Positions 24,514-43,446 are shown, counted from the stretch's first letter. The stretch is DNA of 50,219 nucleotides from Sulfurovum sp. FS08-3 (GCA_000830175.1 JQIS01000003.1:1-50219); one strand, 5' to 3'. Numbers and translations: made by a program. Notes: a model not told the origin generated them from the sequence alone.

Positions 24514-25218
24514 ATGGCAAAGAAAGTTAGTAAAAGAAGAGAAGCACTATTACAAAAAATTGACAAAACAAAACTCTACAGCATAGATGAGTCTATAGCA
24601 TTGGTAAAAGAGTTAAAATCGGCAAAGTTTGATGAGACCGTTGAGATTGCTTTCAATCTTAATGTTGATCCACGACATGCCGACCAAATGATTAGAAGTT
24701 CCGTTGTACTTCCTCACGGGACAGGTAAAACAGTAAGGGTAGCCGTTTTTGCAAAAGGTGCAAAAGTTGATGAAGCCAAAGCTGCGGGTGCAGATTTTTT
24801 TGATGCTGATGAACTCATTGAAAAGATTCAAGCTGGAAACATTGACTTTGATACTGTTATCGCAACACCTGATATGATGGGTATATTGGGAAAAGTCGCT
24901 AGAATTTTGGGACCTAAAGGTTTGATGCCAAACCCAAAAACAGGGACAGTTACAATGGATATTACACAAGCCGTCAAAGATGCTAAGGGCGGAAAAGTTG
25001 ATTTTAGAGTCGATAAAAAAGGTAACATTCATGCAGGAATTGGTAAAGTAAGTTTTGATTCTGATAAAATCAAAGAGAACCTTATCACATTTGTAAAAAA
25101 GATCAATAGAGTAAAACCTTCAACTGCAAAAGGTAAATATATCAAAAATGTAGCTATCTCTTTGACAATGAGCCCCGCTGTTACAATTGCTACAAGCGAA
25201 CTCATGGATCTTAGATAG
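24514..25218 (+). CDS. rplA: Ribosomal protein L1
   Basis: A 234-residue protein of full length with the conserved [15 protein letters not shown] motif and the C-terminal [13 protein letters not shown]. It forms the L1 stalk and in many bacteria represses translation of the rplK-rplA message; a binding site is not obvious in the 57-base gap. Confidence 0.97.
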   Translation: MAKKVSKRREALLQKIDKTKLYSIDESIALVKELKSAKFDETVEIAFNLNVDPRHADQMIRSSVVLPHGTGKTVRVAVFAKGAKVDEAKAAGADFFDADELIEKIQAGNIDFDTVIATPDMMGILGKVARILGPKGLMPNPKTGTVTMDITQAVKDAKGGKVDFRVDKKGNIHAGIGKVSFDSDKIKENLITFVKKINRVKPSTAKGKYIKNVAISLTMSPAVTIATSELMDLR

Positions 25219-25245
25219 TAAAAAACTTTTTTCAAAGTTTATCTT

Positions 25246-25304
25246 AAAACTAAAGACAGCTGGTGAGAAGCGATTCTCATAAATCCCGCCGAAGTTTTGG
25301 TTTT
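25246..25304 (+). promoter_or_regulatory. L10-leader-like RNA structure before rplJ
   Basis: AAAACTAAAG (25246-25255) can pair over ten positions (with G-T pairs) with TTTTGGTTTT (25295-25304). Inside it a hairpin GAGAA-GCGA-TTCTC (25265-25278) is followed by an AAATCCCGCCG stretch. In other bacteria the L10/L12 complex binds a leader at this place and represses rplJ-rplL translation. Family membership is read by eye from position and shape. Confidence 0.65.
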
Positions 25305-25317
25305 GAAAGGAGGAAAA

Positions 25318-25806
25318 ATGACAAAGAAAGAAAAAAACGAGATTATTCAGTTTTTGACTCATGAATTTAAAGAGTCACAAGCTATCGTTGTTGCTGACTA
25401 TAAAGGCACAACGCATAAATCACTAGAGCAGTTGCGAAAAACAGCACGTGAAGCGGGTGTTAAAGTTCAAGTTGTTAAAAATACTTTGGTAGGCATTGCT
25501 GTAAAAAACAGTGAGCAAGAGTCTATAGAGTTGCTTGGAACCAATATATTTTTGTGGTCTCAAGATCAAATTTCTGCTTGTAAAGTAGCCGATAAGTTTG
25601 CTGAAACCAATAAAAATACCTTTTCTATCAAAAGCGGTATTATTGAAGGTAAAGCAGCAGATCAAGCCAAAGTTATTGCATTTGCTAAGTTGCCTGGTCG
25701 AGAAGAGCTTCTTGGTATGTTGGCATCGGTTTGGATGGGTCCTGTACGAAACTTTACTATTGGACTTGATGCACTTAGAATCAAAAAAGAAGAGGAAGCT
25801 GCTTAA
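25318..25806 (+). CDS. rplJ: Ribosomal protein L10
   Basis: A 162-residue protein, the base of the L7/L12 stalk. The N-terminal block VVADYKGTTHKSLEQLRKT and VVKNTLVGIAV are conserved, and the C-terminal helix binds L12 dimers. The ATG at 25318 is chosen because AAAGGAGG lies five bases upstream; an in-frame codon at 25297 would lie inside the leader stem. It is likely autoregulated through the leader just upstream. Confidence 0.96.
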   Translation: MTKKEKNEIIQFLTHEFKESQAIVVADYKGTTHKSLEQLRKTAREAGVKVQVVKNTLVGIAVKNSEQESIELLGTNIFLWSQDQISACKVADKFAETNKNTFSIKSGIIEGKAADQAKVIAFAKLPGREELLGMLASVWMGPVRNFTIGLDALRIKKEEEAA

Positions 25807-25862
25807 TCGTTTATTGATTAAGAGCCAATGATTAGATTTATAGAAATAAAGAGGAAAATATA

Positions 25863-26234
25863 ATGGCAATTTCTAAAGAAGATGTATTAGAGTATATCTC
25901 TAATTTGAGTGTTTTGGAACTCTCAGAGCTTGTAAAAGAGTTTGAAGAGAAATTCGGAGTATCGGCTCAACCTGTTGCTGTAGCTGGTGGTGCTGTAGCT
26001 GCAGTTGAAGCTGTAGAGGAGCAAACTGAATTTAACGTTGTACTTTTGGATGCAGGTGCTAAGAAAATCAACGTTATTAAAGTGGTTCGTGCGGTTACTG
26101 GTCTTGGTCTTAAAGAGGCTAAAACAGCTACAGAAGAGACTCCATCGGTTATCAAAGAGGGTGTTTCTAAAGATGAAGCTGAAGATATTAAAAAGCAATT
26201 TGAAGAAGCGGGTGCTAAGGTTGAACTTAAATAA
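25863..26234 (+). CDS. rplL: Ribosomal protein L7/L12
   Basis: A 123-residue acidic stalk protein. The N-terminal dimerisation domain is followed by an Ala/Val/Glu-rich hinge (about 37-52). The C-terminal factor-binding domain reads [21 protein letters not shown] and ends in ...[11 protein letters not shown]. It recruits translation GTPases. It starts 56 bases after rplJ with AGAGGAAAA upstream. Confidence 0.97.
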   Translation: MAISKEDVLEYISNLSVLELSELVKEFEEKFGVSAQPVAVAGGAVAAVEAVEEQTEFNVVLLDAGAKKINVIKVVRAVTGLGLKEAKTATEETPSVIKEGVSKDEAEDIKKQFEEAGAKVELK

Positions 26235-26255
26235 GTTTAATCCATTAAACGCCCT

Positions 26256-26313
26256 TACTCTCTGCAAGTATCGCAAGATACAAGTAGAGAGTATAAACAC
26301 TGCAGATACAGTG
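26256..26313 (+). ncRNA. Two hairpins in the rplL-rpoB intergenic region
   Basis: Hairpin 1 has outer stem TACTCTC (26256-26262) with GAGAGTA (26287-26293). It has a symmetric internal loop (TGCAA facing AAGTA) and an inner stem GTATC/GATAC closed by a GCAA tetraloop (26273-26276), a GNRA type. Hairpin 2 is CACTG (26298-26302) with CAGTG (26309-26313). No T-run follows. The 301-base gap between rplL and rpoB also holds a TATAAT at 26347-26352. A transcript-processing or attenuation structure is likely, as known for this place in E. coli; homology to that is not shown. Confidence 0.5.
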
Positions 26314-26346
26314 ATAAGCTATTTAGAGCCAATATTTACGCTCTAG

Positions 26347-26352
26347 TATAAT
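26347..26352 (+). promoter_or_regulatory. Possible internal promoter -10 before rpoB
   Basis: TATAAT in the context tagTATAATagt, 184 bases before the rpoB ATG. No clear -35 hexamer is visible. Confidence 0.35.
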
Positions 26353-26532
26353 AGTTTTTTGGTGTATCTTAGAGGCATTGAAGCAATTGAGCCAAACGGT
26401 AAAATTCTTATAATTTTCCCTACAAGATGCCAAAAAACAAAAACAGATTTTTTTAGCATTTTTTAAGTCTATTATGAGTATTTTACTGTTTTGAGCTACT
26501 CTTTCAAGAACGAATACTAATGACAAGGTTGA

Positions 26533-35338
<8,806 letters not shown>

Positions 35339-35342
<4 letters not shown>

Positions 35343-36175
35343 AAAAAAGCCTAATATTGTTGCTTAAGATTGCAACGAGTCTGCTTTTGTTGTGGTTTGT
35401 GGTGAGCCAAATAGACAAAGAGGCATTTCAAACTACGCTTCAAAAGATAAATATTGGGTGGCTTTTGGGTGCATTGATTGCTTTTAATCTCTCCAAAATC
35501 GTAAGTGCTATTCGCCTAAACTACTACTTTAGAGACTTAGGAATAGCGTTGGGGCAGATGAGTAATCTTAAGCTCTACTATTTGGGGATGTTTTACAATC
35601 TCTTTTTGCCTGGAGGGGTAGGAGGGGACGGTTACAAAGTCTATTGGTTGCATCAACGCTACGCTATAAAGGTAAAATCACTTCTTTTGGCTACCTTGCT
35701 TGATAGAGTAAGCGGGGTTGTAGCTTTGGGTTTTTTAAGTGCTATCTTGCTCTTTTTTAGTGCCTTTGCTGCGATGAGTCATCTCTTAACTATTAGCATG
35801 GTTCTTGTTGGTATTTTGCCACTCTATTGGGCGATTCATCGACATTTTTTTACTCTTTTTAGCACCTCATTGTCAGTGACCATGCTGTTGGCTTTGGTCG
35901 TGCAACTGCTCCAGCTTTTGAGTGCCTTATCTATTGTTTACGCTATGGGGGCAAGTGCACTATTTGAATACCTAACCGTCTTTCTTGTCTCTTCACTCGT
36001 AAGCGTACTCCCGCTCACAATTGGAGGCATAGGAGCTAGAGAATTTACTTTTCTCTATGCCTTTGGACTTATTGCTCTTGAGCCTAGTGGCGGTGTTGTC
36101 TTTTGTCTGCTTTTTTTTATCCTCACTGCACTCTCGTCACTGATAGGTCTTTTTTTTATTGATGGTAAGTTTTAA
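35339..36175 (+). CDS. Lysylphosphatidylglycerol synthase TM-region (UPF0104) membrane protein
   Basis: A 278-residue integral membrane protein with about eight hydrophobic helices. The family blocks are GMFYNLFLPGGVGGDGYKVYWL, LLATLLDRVSGVVAL and VLPLTIGGIGAREFTFLYAFG. This family (AglD/MprF N-terminal region) is thought to flip or handle lipids or lipid-linked sugars in the inner membrane. The ATG at 35339 is used; a TTG six bases earlier is in frame. It follows rpoC by 117 bases and is not a usual member of that operon. Confidence 0.75.
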
Positions 36176-36181
36176 TCCATA

Positions 36182-36204
36182 TAATAATTGAAGTTATGCA
36201 CTTT
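36182..36204 (+). repeat. 23-bp direct repeat, copy 1
   Basis: The 23 bases starting taataattgaagttatg recur without mismatch at 36349-36371, 167 bases further on. A REP pair lies between them. Confidence 0.8.
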
Positions 36205-36206
36205 TA

Positions 36207-36295
36207 TCGGAAGTGGGACTTTAGTCCCACAAAAGCCAAGGTTTGGTTGTCGTTACTATCGAAGCTAATAAGTGGGACTGAAGTCCCACCTCCGA
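36207..36295. repeat. REP-pair (BIME-like) palindromic element
   Basis: Left: TCGGAA then stem GTGGGAC (36213-36219), loop TTTA, stem GTCCCAC (36224-36230). Right, on the opposite strand: TCGGAG then the same stem (36272-36289) with loop TTCA. The two REP units face each other as in a BIME. The architecture (7-bp stem and TTTA-type loop) is the same as at 6136 and 42473. Confidence 0.75.
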
Positions 36296-36348
36296 AATGG
36301 CATTGCATTTGCATATTTTACAAATAGAATACAGGTGCGTAAGGTCAG

Positions 36349-36371
36349 TAATAATTGAAGTTATGCACTTT
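36349..36371 (+). repeat. 23-bp direct repeat, copy 2
   Basis: Identical to 36182-36204. The 407-base gap between the flippase-like gene and argF holds these repeats, the REP pair and two further palindromes, but no gene. Confidence 0.8.
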
Positions 36372-36394
36372 GCCTATCCAATCATCTTTGGGCA

Positions 36395-36465
36395 AGATAT
36401 TGTGAGGCACGAAGCAATCTATAATGTTTTGGATTGCTTCACCCAAAAAAAGTTCGCAATGACGT
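36395..36465. repeat. Small palindromic interspersed element
   Basis: GAAGCAATC (36411-36419) pairs with GATTGCTTC (36432-36440). The outer parts (tattgtgaggcac on the left, gttcgcaatgacg on the right) are also related by inversion. The pattern of attgcgagg...gaagcaatc facing gattgcttc...gcaatgac resembles a short palindromic element seen in many bacterial genomes; identification is from memory. Confidence 0.5.
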
Positions 36466-36512
36466 AGGGGTAATTTTTAAGTAGGTAAAAGGTCACTATC
36501 TAATTACCCCTA
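36465..36512. repeat. 11-bp inverted repeat
   Basis: TAGGGGTAATT (36465-36475) and AATTACCCCTA (36502-36512) are a perfect inverted repeat around a 26-base loop, 70 bases before argF. It could be a hairpin in the argF leader or the ends of a small inserted element. Confidence 0.6.
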
Positions 36513-36582
36513 TAGCTTTATTTGGGTAAAATTCATAAAAACACAATGAGAACTTCCGTTCTAACCGTTAGGAAAGACTACT

Positions 36583-37503
36583 ATGAGACACTTTTTAACA
36601 CTCAAAGATTTCACAAAAAACGAACTTTTGGAGATGATTGACCTTGCAATCAAAATCAAAGCACAAACCAAACAGCGAGAATATGTCCCCTATCTCAAAC
36701 AACAAACATTGGGCATGATATTTGAAAAAAGCTCCACGCGTACCCGTGTGAGTTTCGAGACGGGCATCTATCAGCTCGGTGGTGTAGGACTCTTTTTGTC
36801 TGCCAATGATATTCAGCTAGGGAGAGGAGAGCCGATGAAAGATACGGCACGAGTCATTAGTAGAATGGTTGATATGGTGATGATTCGCACCTACGAACAA
36901 GCCAAAATTGAGGAGTTTGCAACCTACTCCAAAGTCCCCGTTATCAATGGATTGAGCGACAAATACCACCCCGTACAGATTATGGCAGACTACATGACCA
37001 TGATGGAGTTTGGCAAAAGCCAAAATGCCGTCGTAGCCTATGTGGGCGATGGTAACAATGTCGCCAATTCATGGGTACTTTTGGCTTCGTTGCTAGGGTT
37101 TGAGTTGCGTATTGCTACACCCAAAGGATATGAGTGCCATGACGATGTGGTAGCCTTTGCTAGAGACAAAAAAGCAAATGTGAGCTTTGGCAATGACCCC
37201 AAAGAGGCGATACGAGGGGCTAATGTCGTCACCACCGATACATGGGTATCAATGGGACAAGAGGAGCAAAAGGAGCAAAAACTCAAAGATTTTAAGGGCT
37301 ATTTGGTCGATGATGAGATGATGGCGTTGGCACAAGAGGGTGCGATGTTTTTGCATTGTCTTCCTGCCTATCGGGGCTATGAGGTGAGTGAGAAGGTTTT
37401 TGAAGATCACGCCCATGAGGTCTTTAGCGAAGCCGAAAATAGACTTCACGTCCAAAAGGGGATTATGGTTTGGCTTGATAATCACAGAGGCATCCATGAG
37501 TAG
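36583..37503 (+). CDS. argF: Ornithine carbamoyltransferase
   Basis: A 306-residue enzyme making citrulline from ornithine and carbamoyl phosphate (arginine synthesis, cytoplasm). Motifs: [10 protein letters not shown] (50-59, carbamoyl phosphate site), [23 protein letters not shown] and [14 protein letters not shown]. Length is normal. AGGAAAG lies about nine bases before the ATG. Its end overlaps hemN by 8 bases. Confidence 0.95.
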   Translation: MRHFLTLKDFTKNELLEMIDLAIKIKAQTKQREYVPYLKQQTLGMIFEKSSTRTRVSFETGIYQLGGVGLFLSANDIQLGRGEPMKDTARVISRMVDMVMIRTYEQAKIEEFATYSKVPVINGLSDKYHPVQIMADYMTMMEFGKSQNAVVAYVGDGNNVANSWVLLASLLGFELRIATPKGYECHDDVVAFARDKKANVSFGNDPKEAIRGANVVTTDTWVSMGQEEQKEQKLKDFKGYLVDDEMMALAQEGAMFLHCLPAYRGYEVSEKVFEDHAHEVFSEAENRLHVQKGIMVWLDNHRGIHE

Positions 37504-38863
37504 TATCGATTTTAATCAATTTGTCAAATACTCCAAAGCAGGACCTCGCTACACTAGCTATCCTACAGCATTGGAGTTTAGTGACCAATTTAGCTACGAA
37601 AGCTACATCCGCTATCTCGAAAACTCCACCGAGTCGCTCTCACTCTATGTCCATTTGCCCTTTTGTCGAAGTGCTTGTTACTTTTGCGGATGCAACGTCG
37701 TCTTTACTTCCAAACAAGAGAACCTTGATAGGTACGTTGAGTATCTCAAAAAAGAGATTGATATTTTAGCCCAGCATCTTGATACAACCCGTGAGGTGAT
37801 TCAGTTTCACTTTGGTGGAGGGACACCGACTTACTACAGTGCTGCTTCATTGGATGAGATTGTAGGTTACATCAAATCCAAATTTACCCACTGGAGTCCA
37901 AACGCCGAGATGAGTTGTGAGATTGACCCTCGATACTTCAACGAAGAGCAAATGCAAGTTTTTGCCAAACATGGATTTAATCGCATTAGCTTTGGAGTCC
38001 AAGACCTTGATGAGAAGGTGCAAAAAGAGATTCACCGCCTCCAACCCCTCTCACTCACCCAAAAGGCAGTCGAACTTGCACGAAAGTACGGTATTGGCTC
38101 TATTAATGTCGATTTTATCTATGGACTACCTTATCAAACTTTGGAGAGTTTCAAAAAAAGCCTAGAACTCTCCATGACCCTAGATCCCGATAGAGTTGCG
38201 GTATTTAACTACGCTCATGTTCCATGGCTTATGAAAACGATGCGCAAGTTTGACGAGACGACCCTGCCTACTCCTCAAGTGAAGTTGCAAATCCTTCAAC
38301 ATACCATTGAGTTTTTTGAAACGCATGGTTACAAGATGGTAGGGATGGATCACTTTGCCAAACCCAATGATGAGCTTTTTTTGGCGATTGACAAAGGGGA
38401 GTTGCATCGAAACTTTCAAGGCTACACGACCAAAGGGGGTGCAAACCTTATAGGCATTGGACTTACAAGCATTGGCGAGGGGTTACGCTATTATGCTCAA
38501 AACTCCAAAGATATGAGCGAGTATGAAGCCCTCATTGATAGTGGCAAACTCCCTTTTGTGCGTGGAGTGGAGCTTAGCGATGATGATTATGTGCGAAAAG
38601 CTGTCATTATGGAGCTTATGGCAAATTTTTCAATTGATATTAGACGCATAGAAAAAGAGCATACTATTGTATTTCGAGACTATTTTGCCCATGCACTCAC
38701 AGAGCTTCAAGAGTTTATGGAGGCACAACTTGTAACCGTTGATGAAAATAAACTATCGCTCTCACCCACAGGCACACTCCTTATTCGCAATATCGCCATG
38801 CCTTTTGATGCCTATATGCAAAAGTACCAAGGCTCCAAAAAGAGTTTCTCCAAGACGGTGTAG
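37496..38863 (+). CDS. hemN: Oxygen-independent coproporphyrinogen III oxidase
   Basis: A 455-residue radical SAM enzyme for heme synthesis under low oxygen. The cluster motif is [13 protein letters not shown] (Cys57, 61, 64, 66), followed by [10 protein letters not shown] and later [23 protein letters not shown]. The length and N-terminal [11 protein letters not shown] fit HemN proper, not the HemW relative. The ATG at 37496 overlaps the argF stop. argF-hemN adjacency is also known in Campylobacter (established from memory). Confidence 0.95.
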   Translation: MSSIDFNQFVKYSKAGPRYTSYPTALEFSDQFSYESYIRYLENSTESLSLYVHLPFCRSACYFCGCNVVFTSKQENLDRYVEYLKKEIDILAQHLDTTREVIQFHFGGGTPTYYSAASLDEIVGYIKSKFTHWSPNAEMSCEIDPRYFNEEQMQVFAKHGFNRISFGVQDLDEKVQKEIHRLQPLSLTQKAVELARKYGIGSINVDFIYGLPYQTLESFKKSLELSMTLDPDRVAVFNYAHVPWLMKTMRKFDETTLPTPQVKLQILQHTIEFFETHGYKMVGMDHFAKPNDELFLAIDKGELHRNFQGYTTKGGANLIGIGLTSIGEGLRYYAQNSKDMSEYEALIDSGKLPFVRGVELSDDDYVRKAVIMELMANFSIDIRRIEKEHTIVFRDYFAHALTELQEFMEAQLVTVDENKLSLSPTGTLLIRNIAMPFDAYMQKYQGSKKSFSKTV

Positions 38864-38880
38864 CCTTAACGGAGACAAAA

Positions 38881-38910
38881 GTGCATAAGGTTAATTAACA
38901 CATTATGCAC
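38881..38910. terminator. Inverted repeat after hemN
   Basis: GTGCATAA (38881-38888) and TTATGCAC (38903-38910) are a perfect inverted repeat, with a second palindrome GTTAATTAAC in the loop. It lies 18 bases after the hemN stop. No T-run follows, so terminator function is uncertain. Its TTATGCAC half also occurs in the 23-bp repeat before argF. Confidence 0.4.
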
Positions 38911-39073
38911 CGCCAAACGCTTAAAAACACTTAATATATCGTATCCGTAGATAGGCTTTATCTATCGTTTGGTGATACCAAACCTGCGAAATATCAAATT
39001 TTCTCTCGAAGTGTGTAACATCAGTAATTAAAACAAACTTTAAAATCAAATAGTTTTCTAAGCTTTTTTAGGA

Positions 39074-39117
39074 TAGAATATTGCTCAATTTTGCACCTTT
39101 CAAGAGGTACAAAATTG
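39074..39117 (+). promoter_or_regulatory. rpsL promoter -10 and 5' hairpin
   Basis: TAGAAT (39074-39079) is a plausible -10. Seven bases on, CAATTTTG (39086-39093) pairs with CAAAATTG (39110-39117) and ACCT with AGGT inside it. Transcripts would therefore begin with a stable hairpin, 33 bases before the rpsL start codon. Confidence 0.55.
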
Positions 39118-39150
39118 CAGATTTTATTCAATTTTAGAAAGGAAAACAAA

Positions 39151-39525
39151 TTGCCTACAATTAATCAGTTAATTCGTAAAGAGCGTAAAAAAGTGGTTAA
39201 GAAATCAAAATCACCCGCTCTCGTAAAGTGTCCTCAAAGACGAGGAGTATGTACAAGAGTCTATACAACGACACCTAAAAAGCCTAACTCCGCTTTGAGA
39301 AAAGTAGCAAAAGTTCGATTGACATCAGGATTTGAAGTCATTTCATACATCATGGGAGAGGGTCACAACCTTCAAGAGCACTCTATCGTGTTGGTACGTG
39401 GAGGTAGGATCAAAGACTTACCAGGGGTTAAATACCATATCGTAAGGGGTGCTTTGGATGCTTCAGGTGTAAATGGAAGAACCGTATCACGTTCTAAATA
39501 CGGTACTAAGAGACCCAAAAAATAG
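39151..39525 (+). CDS. rpsL: Ribosomal protein S12
   Basis: A 124-residue protein beginning [15 protein letters not shown], from a TTG start codon at 39151. The AGAAAGGAAA ribosome site lies a few bases upstream. An ATG at 39091 in the same frame lies inside the leader hairpin and would add twenty non-homologous residues. The decoding-site loops [15 protein letters not shown] and [12 protein letters not shown] are standard; the streptomycin-related Lys residues are of the sensitive form. It leads the rpsL-rpsG-fusA operon. Confidence 0.96.
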   Translation: MPTINQLIRKERKKVVKKSKSPALVKCPQRRGVCTRVYTTTPKKPNSALRKVAKVRLTSGFEVISYIMGEGHNLQEHSIVLVRGGRIKDLPGVKYHIVRGALDASGVNGRTVSRSKYGTKRPKK

Positions 39526-39595
39526 ATAAGCAACGTTTCAGGCTTTATCGTTCAACCTTAGGGGATAAAGCATGAGTAAATCAATAAGCGATTGA

Positions 39596-40075
<480 letters not shown>

Positions 40076-40089
40076 AAAAGGATTAGATA

Positions 40090-42183
40090 ATGGCAAGAAG
40101 TCACAAGCTTGAAGATGTAAGAAATATCGGTATTGCTGCTCACATTGATGCAGGTAAAACAACAACAACAGAAAGAATCCTATTCTACACAGGTGTTGAA
40201 CACAAAATCGGTGAGGTTCACGAAGGTGCTGCAACGATGGACTGGATGGAGCAAGAGCAAGAGAGAGGTATTACCATTACTTCTGCTGCGACAACTTGTG
40301 GATGGGCTGGTAAGCAAATCAATATCATCGACACCCCAGGACACGTGGACTTTACGATTGAAGTTGAGCGTTCTATGCGTGTACTTGATGGTGCGGTATC
40401 GGTTTTCTGTGCCGTTGGTGGAGTTCAACCTCAATCGGAAACCGTATGGAGACAACGTAACCGATACGGCGTACCTTCGCTTGTATTTGTAAACAAAATG
40501 GATAGAATCGGTGCCGATTTTTATGAAGTTGAGAGACAAATCCGAGATAGGCTCAAGGGCAATCCTGTCATTATTGCTTTGCCAATTGGCAATGAAGATG
40601 CTTTTAAGGGTATTGTAGATCTTGTGACGATGAAAGCGGTGATTTGGGATGAAGACCAAACGCTTATGGGTCAAAAATTTGAAGTTCTTGATATTCCTGA
40701 AGATATGGAAGAGCAAGCTCAAGAGTATCGTGAAAAGATGATTGAAGCGATCTCTGAAGTTGATGGTAATGAGATGCTTATGGAGAAGTTCCTAGAGGGC
40801 GAAGAGATTAGCAACGAAGAGATCAAGGCAGCTATCAAAGCAGCTACGATTGGAATGCACATTGTACCTATGCTTCCTGGAACAGCATTTAAAAACAAAG
40901 GGGTTCAATCGCTTTTGGACGCTGTTGTTGATTATCTACCCTCACCTATAGATGCTCATGACATCAAAGGAACGATGATGGAGGATGAGACACAAGAGGT
41001 TATTGTGCCTTCAACTGATGATGGTAAATTTGCTGCACTTGCGTTTAAAATTATGACTGACCCCTTTGTTGGGCAACTTACTTTTATCCGAGTCTATCGA
41101 GGTAAATTGGAGTCTGGTTCGTATGTACACAACTCAACCAAAGACAAAAAAGAGCGTATTGGGCGTATCATGAAGATGCATGCTATTAAGCGTGAAGAAG
41201 TCAAAGAGATTTATGCGGGTGAGATTGGTGCGGTTGTAGGTCTTAAATACACAACTACAGGCGATACCCTTTGTGATCCAAGCGACAAAGTAGTACTTGA
41301 AAGAATGGATTTCCCAGATCCTGTTATCTCTGTAGCCGTTGAGCCAAAAACCAAAGCCGACCAAGAAAAAATGGGACTAGCATTGGGCAAACTTGCAGCA
41401 GAAGATCCATCTTTTAGAGTTAATACCGATGAAGAGACAGGTCAAACCATTATCTCTGGAATGGGTGAACTTCACCTTGAGATTATCGTTGATCGTATGA
41501 AACGAGAGTTTAAAGTCGAAGCCGAAGTAGGTGCACCACAAGTTGCTTACCGTGAAACCATTAGAGAAGCGGTTAATCAAGAGTACAAATACGCTAAACA
41601 ATCGGGTGGTCGAGGACAATTTGGACACGTCTATCTCAAAATCGAGCCACAAGAAGCGGGTGCAGGTTATCTCTTTGTTGATGAGATTAAAGGTGGGGTT
41701 ATTCCAAAAGAGTATGTTCCTGCGGTCAATAAAGGTATCGAAGAGGCGTTAAAGAGAGGTATTCAAGCGGGTTATCCAGTCGAAGATATCAAAGTAACGC
41801 TTTACGATGGTTCTTACCACGAGGTCGATTCATCGGAGATGGCGTTTAAATTGGCGGGTTCTATGGGATTCCGTGAGGGTGCTAGAAAAGCCAAACCTGT
41901 TATTCTTGAACCGTTGATGAAAGTTGAAGTTGAAGTACCTGAAGATTTTATGGGTGACGTTATCGGTGATATTTCAAAACGAAGAGGTCAAGTCAATGGA
42001 ATGGGAGATCGAGCAGGTAACAAAATCGTCGATGCTTTCGTGCCACTAGCTGAGATGTTTGGATATTCAACCGATTTGCGTTCTATGACACAAGGACGTG
42101 CAACGTACGCTATGGAGTTTGACCACTACGAAGAGGTTCCAAGCAATGTAGCAGCAGAAATTATCAAGAAACGAAACGGATAA
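40090..42183 (+). CDS. fusA: Elongation factor G
   Basis: A 697-residue translocation GTPase. G motifs: [35 protein letters not shown] and [11 protein letters not shown]. Domain IV includes [15 protein letters not shown] and the C-terminus is complete ([10 protein letters not shown]). It begins 14 bases after rpsG and is followed by a terminator hairpin. Confidence 0.98.
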   Translation: MARSHKLEDVRNIGIAAHIDAGKTTTTERILFYTGVEHKIGEVHEGAATMDWMEQEQERGITITSAATTCGWAGKQINIIDTPGHVDFTIEVERSMRVLDGAVSVFCAVGGVQPQSETVWRQRNRYGVPSLVFVNKMDRIGADFYEVERQIRDRLKGNPVIIALPIGNEDAFKGIVDLVTMKAVIWDEDQTLMGQKFEVLDIPEDMEEQAQEYREKMIEAISEVDGNEMLMEKFLEGEEISNEEIKAAIKAATIGMHIVPMLPGTAFKNKGVQSLLDAVVDYLPSPIDAHDIKGTMMEDETQEVIVPSTDDGKFAALAFKIMTDPFVGQLTFIRVYRGKLESGSYVHNSTKDKKERIGRIMKMHAIKREEVKEIYAGEIGAVVGLKYTTTGDTLCDPSDKVVLERMDFPDPVISVAVEPKTKADQEKMGLALGKLAAEDPSFRVNTDEETGQTIISGMGELHLEIIVDRMKREFKVEAEVGAPQVAYRETIREAVNQEYKYAKQSGGRGQFGHVYLKIEPQEAGAGYLFVDEIKGGVIPKEYVPAVNKGIEEALKRGIQAGYPVEDIKVTLYDGSYHEVDSSEMAFKLAGSMGFREGARKAKPVILEPLMKVEVEVPEDFMGDVIGDISKRRGQVNGMGDRAGNKIVDAFVPLAEMFGYSTDLRSMTQGRATYAMEFDHYEEVPSNVAAEIIKKRNG

Positions 42184-42229
42184 TTTGCATTAAATTTTTC
42201 CTCACTCCAAGAGAGTGCTACTAACAAAA

Positions 42230-42262
42230 CTCCTAAGGTGGATAGCAAACCCATCTTAGGAG
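42230..42262 (+). terminator. Terminator hairpin after fusA
   Basis: CTCCTAAGGTGG pairs with CCATCTTAGGAG (12 pairs, one of them G-T) around a 9-base loop. It is followed by an AT-rich stretch (aattattacttattt). It lies 46 bases after the fusA stop. The 322-base gap to oadB holds this hairpin and two repeat elements and no gene. Confidence 0.65.
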
Positions 42263-42311
42263 AATTATTACTTATTTGACTTTTAATCTATTCAATCCAA
42301 TCATCTCTTTT

Positions 42312-42378
42312 AAAACTCACCAAAAACGATGGCTTTGGTCTCGTCCAATAGTGTAGCCAAAGCACCGCTTCCAAGTTT
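42312..42378 (-). repeat. Imperfect ~67-bp repeat with a REP unit, copy 1
   Basis: The same segment recurs imperfectly at 49492-49559 (identical at both ends: aaaactcac and caaagcaccgcttccaag, different in the middle). On the minus strand it begins AAACTTGGAAGCGG and continues into an imperfect hairpin with a TTTG loop. This is close to the start of the 60-bp repeat (AAACTTCGGAAGCGG), so it is a degenerate REP unit in the opposite orientation. Confidence 0.65.
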
Positions 42379-42451
42379 TTAATGCGATAATGTTTTAAGT
42401 GCTTAAGGTTTAGTTAATATGAACTATCAATCGTTCCATCTCTCTGAGAGT

Positions 42452-42511
42452 GTGAAATAACATGGGAAAACTTCGGAAGCGGGACTTTAGTCCCGCCAAA
42501 AAAGTCTAAAA
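42452..42511 (+). repeat. 60-bp perfect repeat with REP hairpin, copy 1
   Basis: It is identical over 60 bases to 50154-50213. It contains TCGGAA, stem GCGGGAC (42479-42485), loop TTTA and stem GTCCCGC (42490-42496). Its right edge (42511) falls exactly where the homologous part of oadB ends, and it provides the oadB stop codon (42506-42508). Confidence 0.85.
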
Positions 42512-43444
42512 CTCTTTGGCAAAATTTCCCAACGCAAAAGCACCCATCAAAGGAGCAGCATCGGGCAAAAAGAGAGCGGTCATTATCACAACTACGATAG
42601 GGAAAAAGAGCTTCTCTAGTCGGTGTACTTTACGCGTTGTTTTCATGACAATTCTACGCTCTTCTACGGTAGTTAAAGCTTTCATAATAGGGGGTTGGAT
42701 AACGGGTACCAACGCCATATAGGAGTAAGCTGCTACCGCAATCGCACCCAATAGTTCAGGAGCAAGAGCTGAAGCAATAAAGATAGAGGTTGGTCCATCT
42801 GCTCCTCCAATGATACTAATAGCCGAACACTGTTTGAGGGTGAAATCAAAAATTCCCGTATATTCTGTGAGCATTGCAGCACCTACGAGAGAACCAAAGA
42901 TACCAAATTGTGCCGCACCCCCCAATAGAGCGGTTTTGGGGTTGGAGAGAAGCGGAGCAAAATCGGTCATAGCTCCTACTCCCATAAAGATAACCAATGG
43001 GAAAAACTCATTGGCAATACCCATATTGTAGATAATCCCCAACATTCCATGATCCCCAGTCATATTGGCAATGGGAATATTGGCCAAAAGCCCTCCAAAA
43101 GCGATAGGTAAAAGCAAAAGCGGTTCAAATTGTTTGGCGATAGCTAGATAAAAGAGCAAAAAGACAACCCCAAACATAATAATGCGTCCAAGACCTTGTG
43201 CAAAGTGGCTCATCTCTTTGCCATCGCTTGTTTTGACCCCATCTTTGGGTGAGATGAGAGCTTTAAGTCCTGTAGTATGATAAAAAGAGACAAGCATTTG
43301 AGGTATTGTTTTGGATACATATACCTCTTCTTCTACTTTGGTGTCCGATGGAGTAGCATGATTATCTGTGTTGGAGGCGTAAATAGAACCTGTCGTCATC
43401 GCCAAGATAAAGAGCCAAGATAGTATCAATCGTTTGAGTCTCAT
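42506..43444 (-). CDS. oadB: Oxaloacetate decarboxylase beta subunit, C-terminally truncated
   Basis: A 312-residue membrane protein of the Na+-translocating decarboxylase beta family. A signal-like N-terminus and periplasmic linker (1-85) precede helices starting at [14 protein letters not shown]. The central motif [10 protein letters not shown] (Asp216, the conserved sodium-site Asp) and the segment [15 protein letters not shown] are intact. Family members continue about 120 residues beyond the LMG..GN.(K/R)ES segment, with further helices and conserved Ser/Arg of the channel. Here the protein stops at GNFAKEF. The last gene-specific codon is GAG at 42512; the next two codons come from the 60-bp repeat. 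It is probably a pseudogene or non-functional pump unless rescued elsewhere. It follows oadA by 2 bases. Confidence 0.8.
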   Translation of the reverse strand: MRLKRLILSWLFILAMTTGSIYASNTDNHATPSDTKVEEEVYVSKTIPQMLVSFYHTTGLKALISPKDGVKTSDGKEMSHFAQGLGRIIMFGVVFLLFYLAIAKQFEPLLLLPIAFGGLLANIPIANMTGDHGMLGIIYNMGIANEFFPLVIFMGVGAMTDFAPLLSNPKTALLGGAAQFGIFGSLVGAAMLTEYTGIFDFTLKQCSAISIIGGADGPTSIFIASALAPELLGAIAVAAYSYMALVPVIQPPIMKALTTVEERRIVMKTTRKVHRLEKLFFPIVVVIMTALFLPDAAPLMGAFALGNFAKEF

Positions 43445-43446
43445 GA

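Noticed and set aside
36182-36371. CRISPR-like array from the 23-bp repeats
   Set aside because: Only two copies with a 144-base spacing and no cas genes; spacing and number do not fit a CRISPR array.
39091-39150. ATG start of rpsL at 39091
   Set aside because: The added residues do not belong to S12 and would lie in a hairpin; the TTG at 39151 gives the universal MPTINQL start with a good ribosome site.
42264-42505. Search for the missing oadB C-terminus downstream of its stop
   Set aside because: No frame on the minus strand reads like the expected membrane segment; the region is repeats and non-coding DNA.
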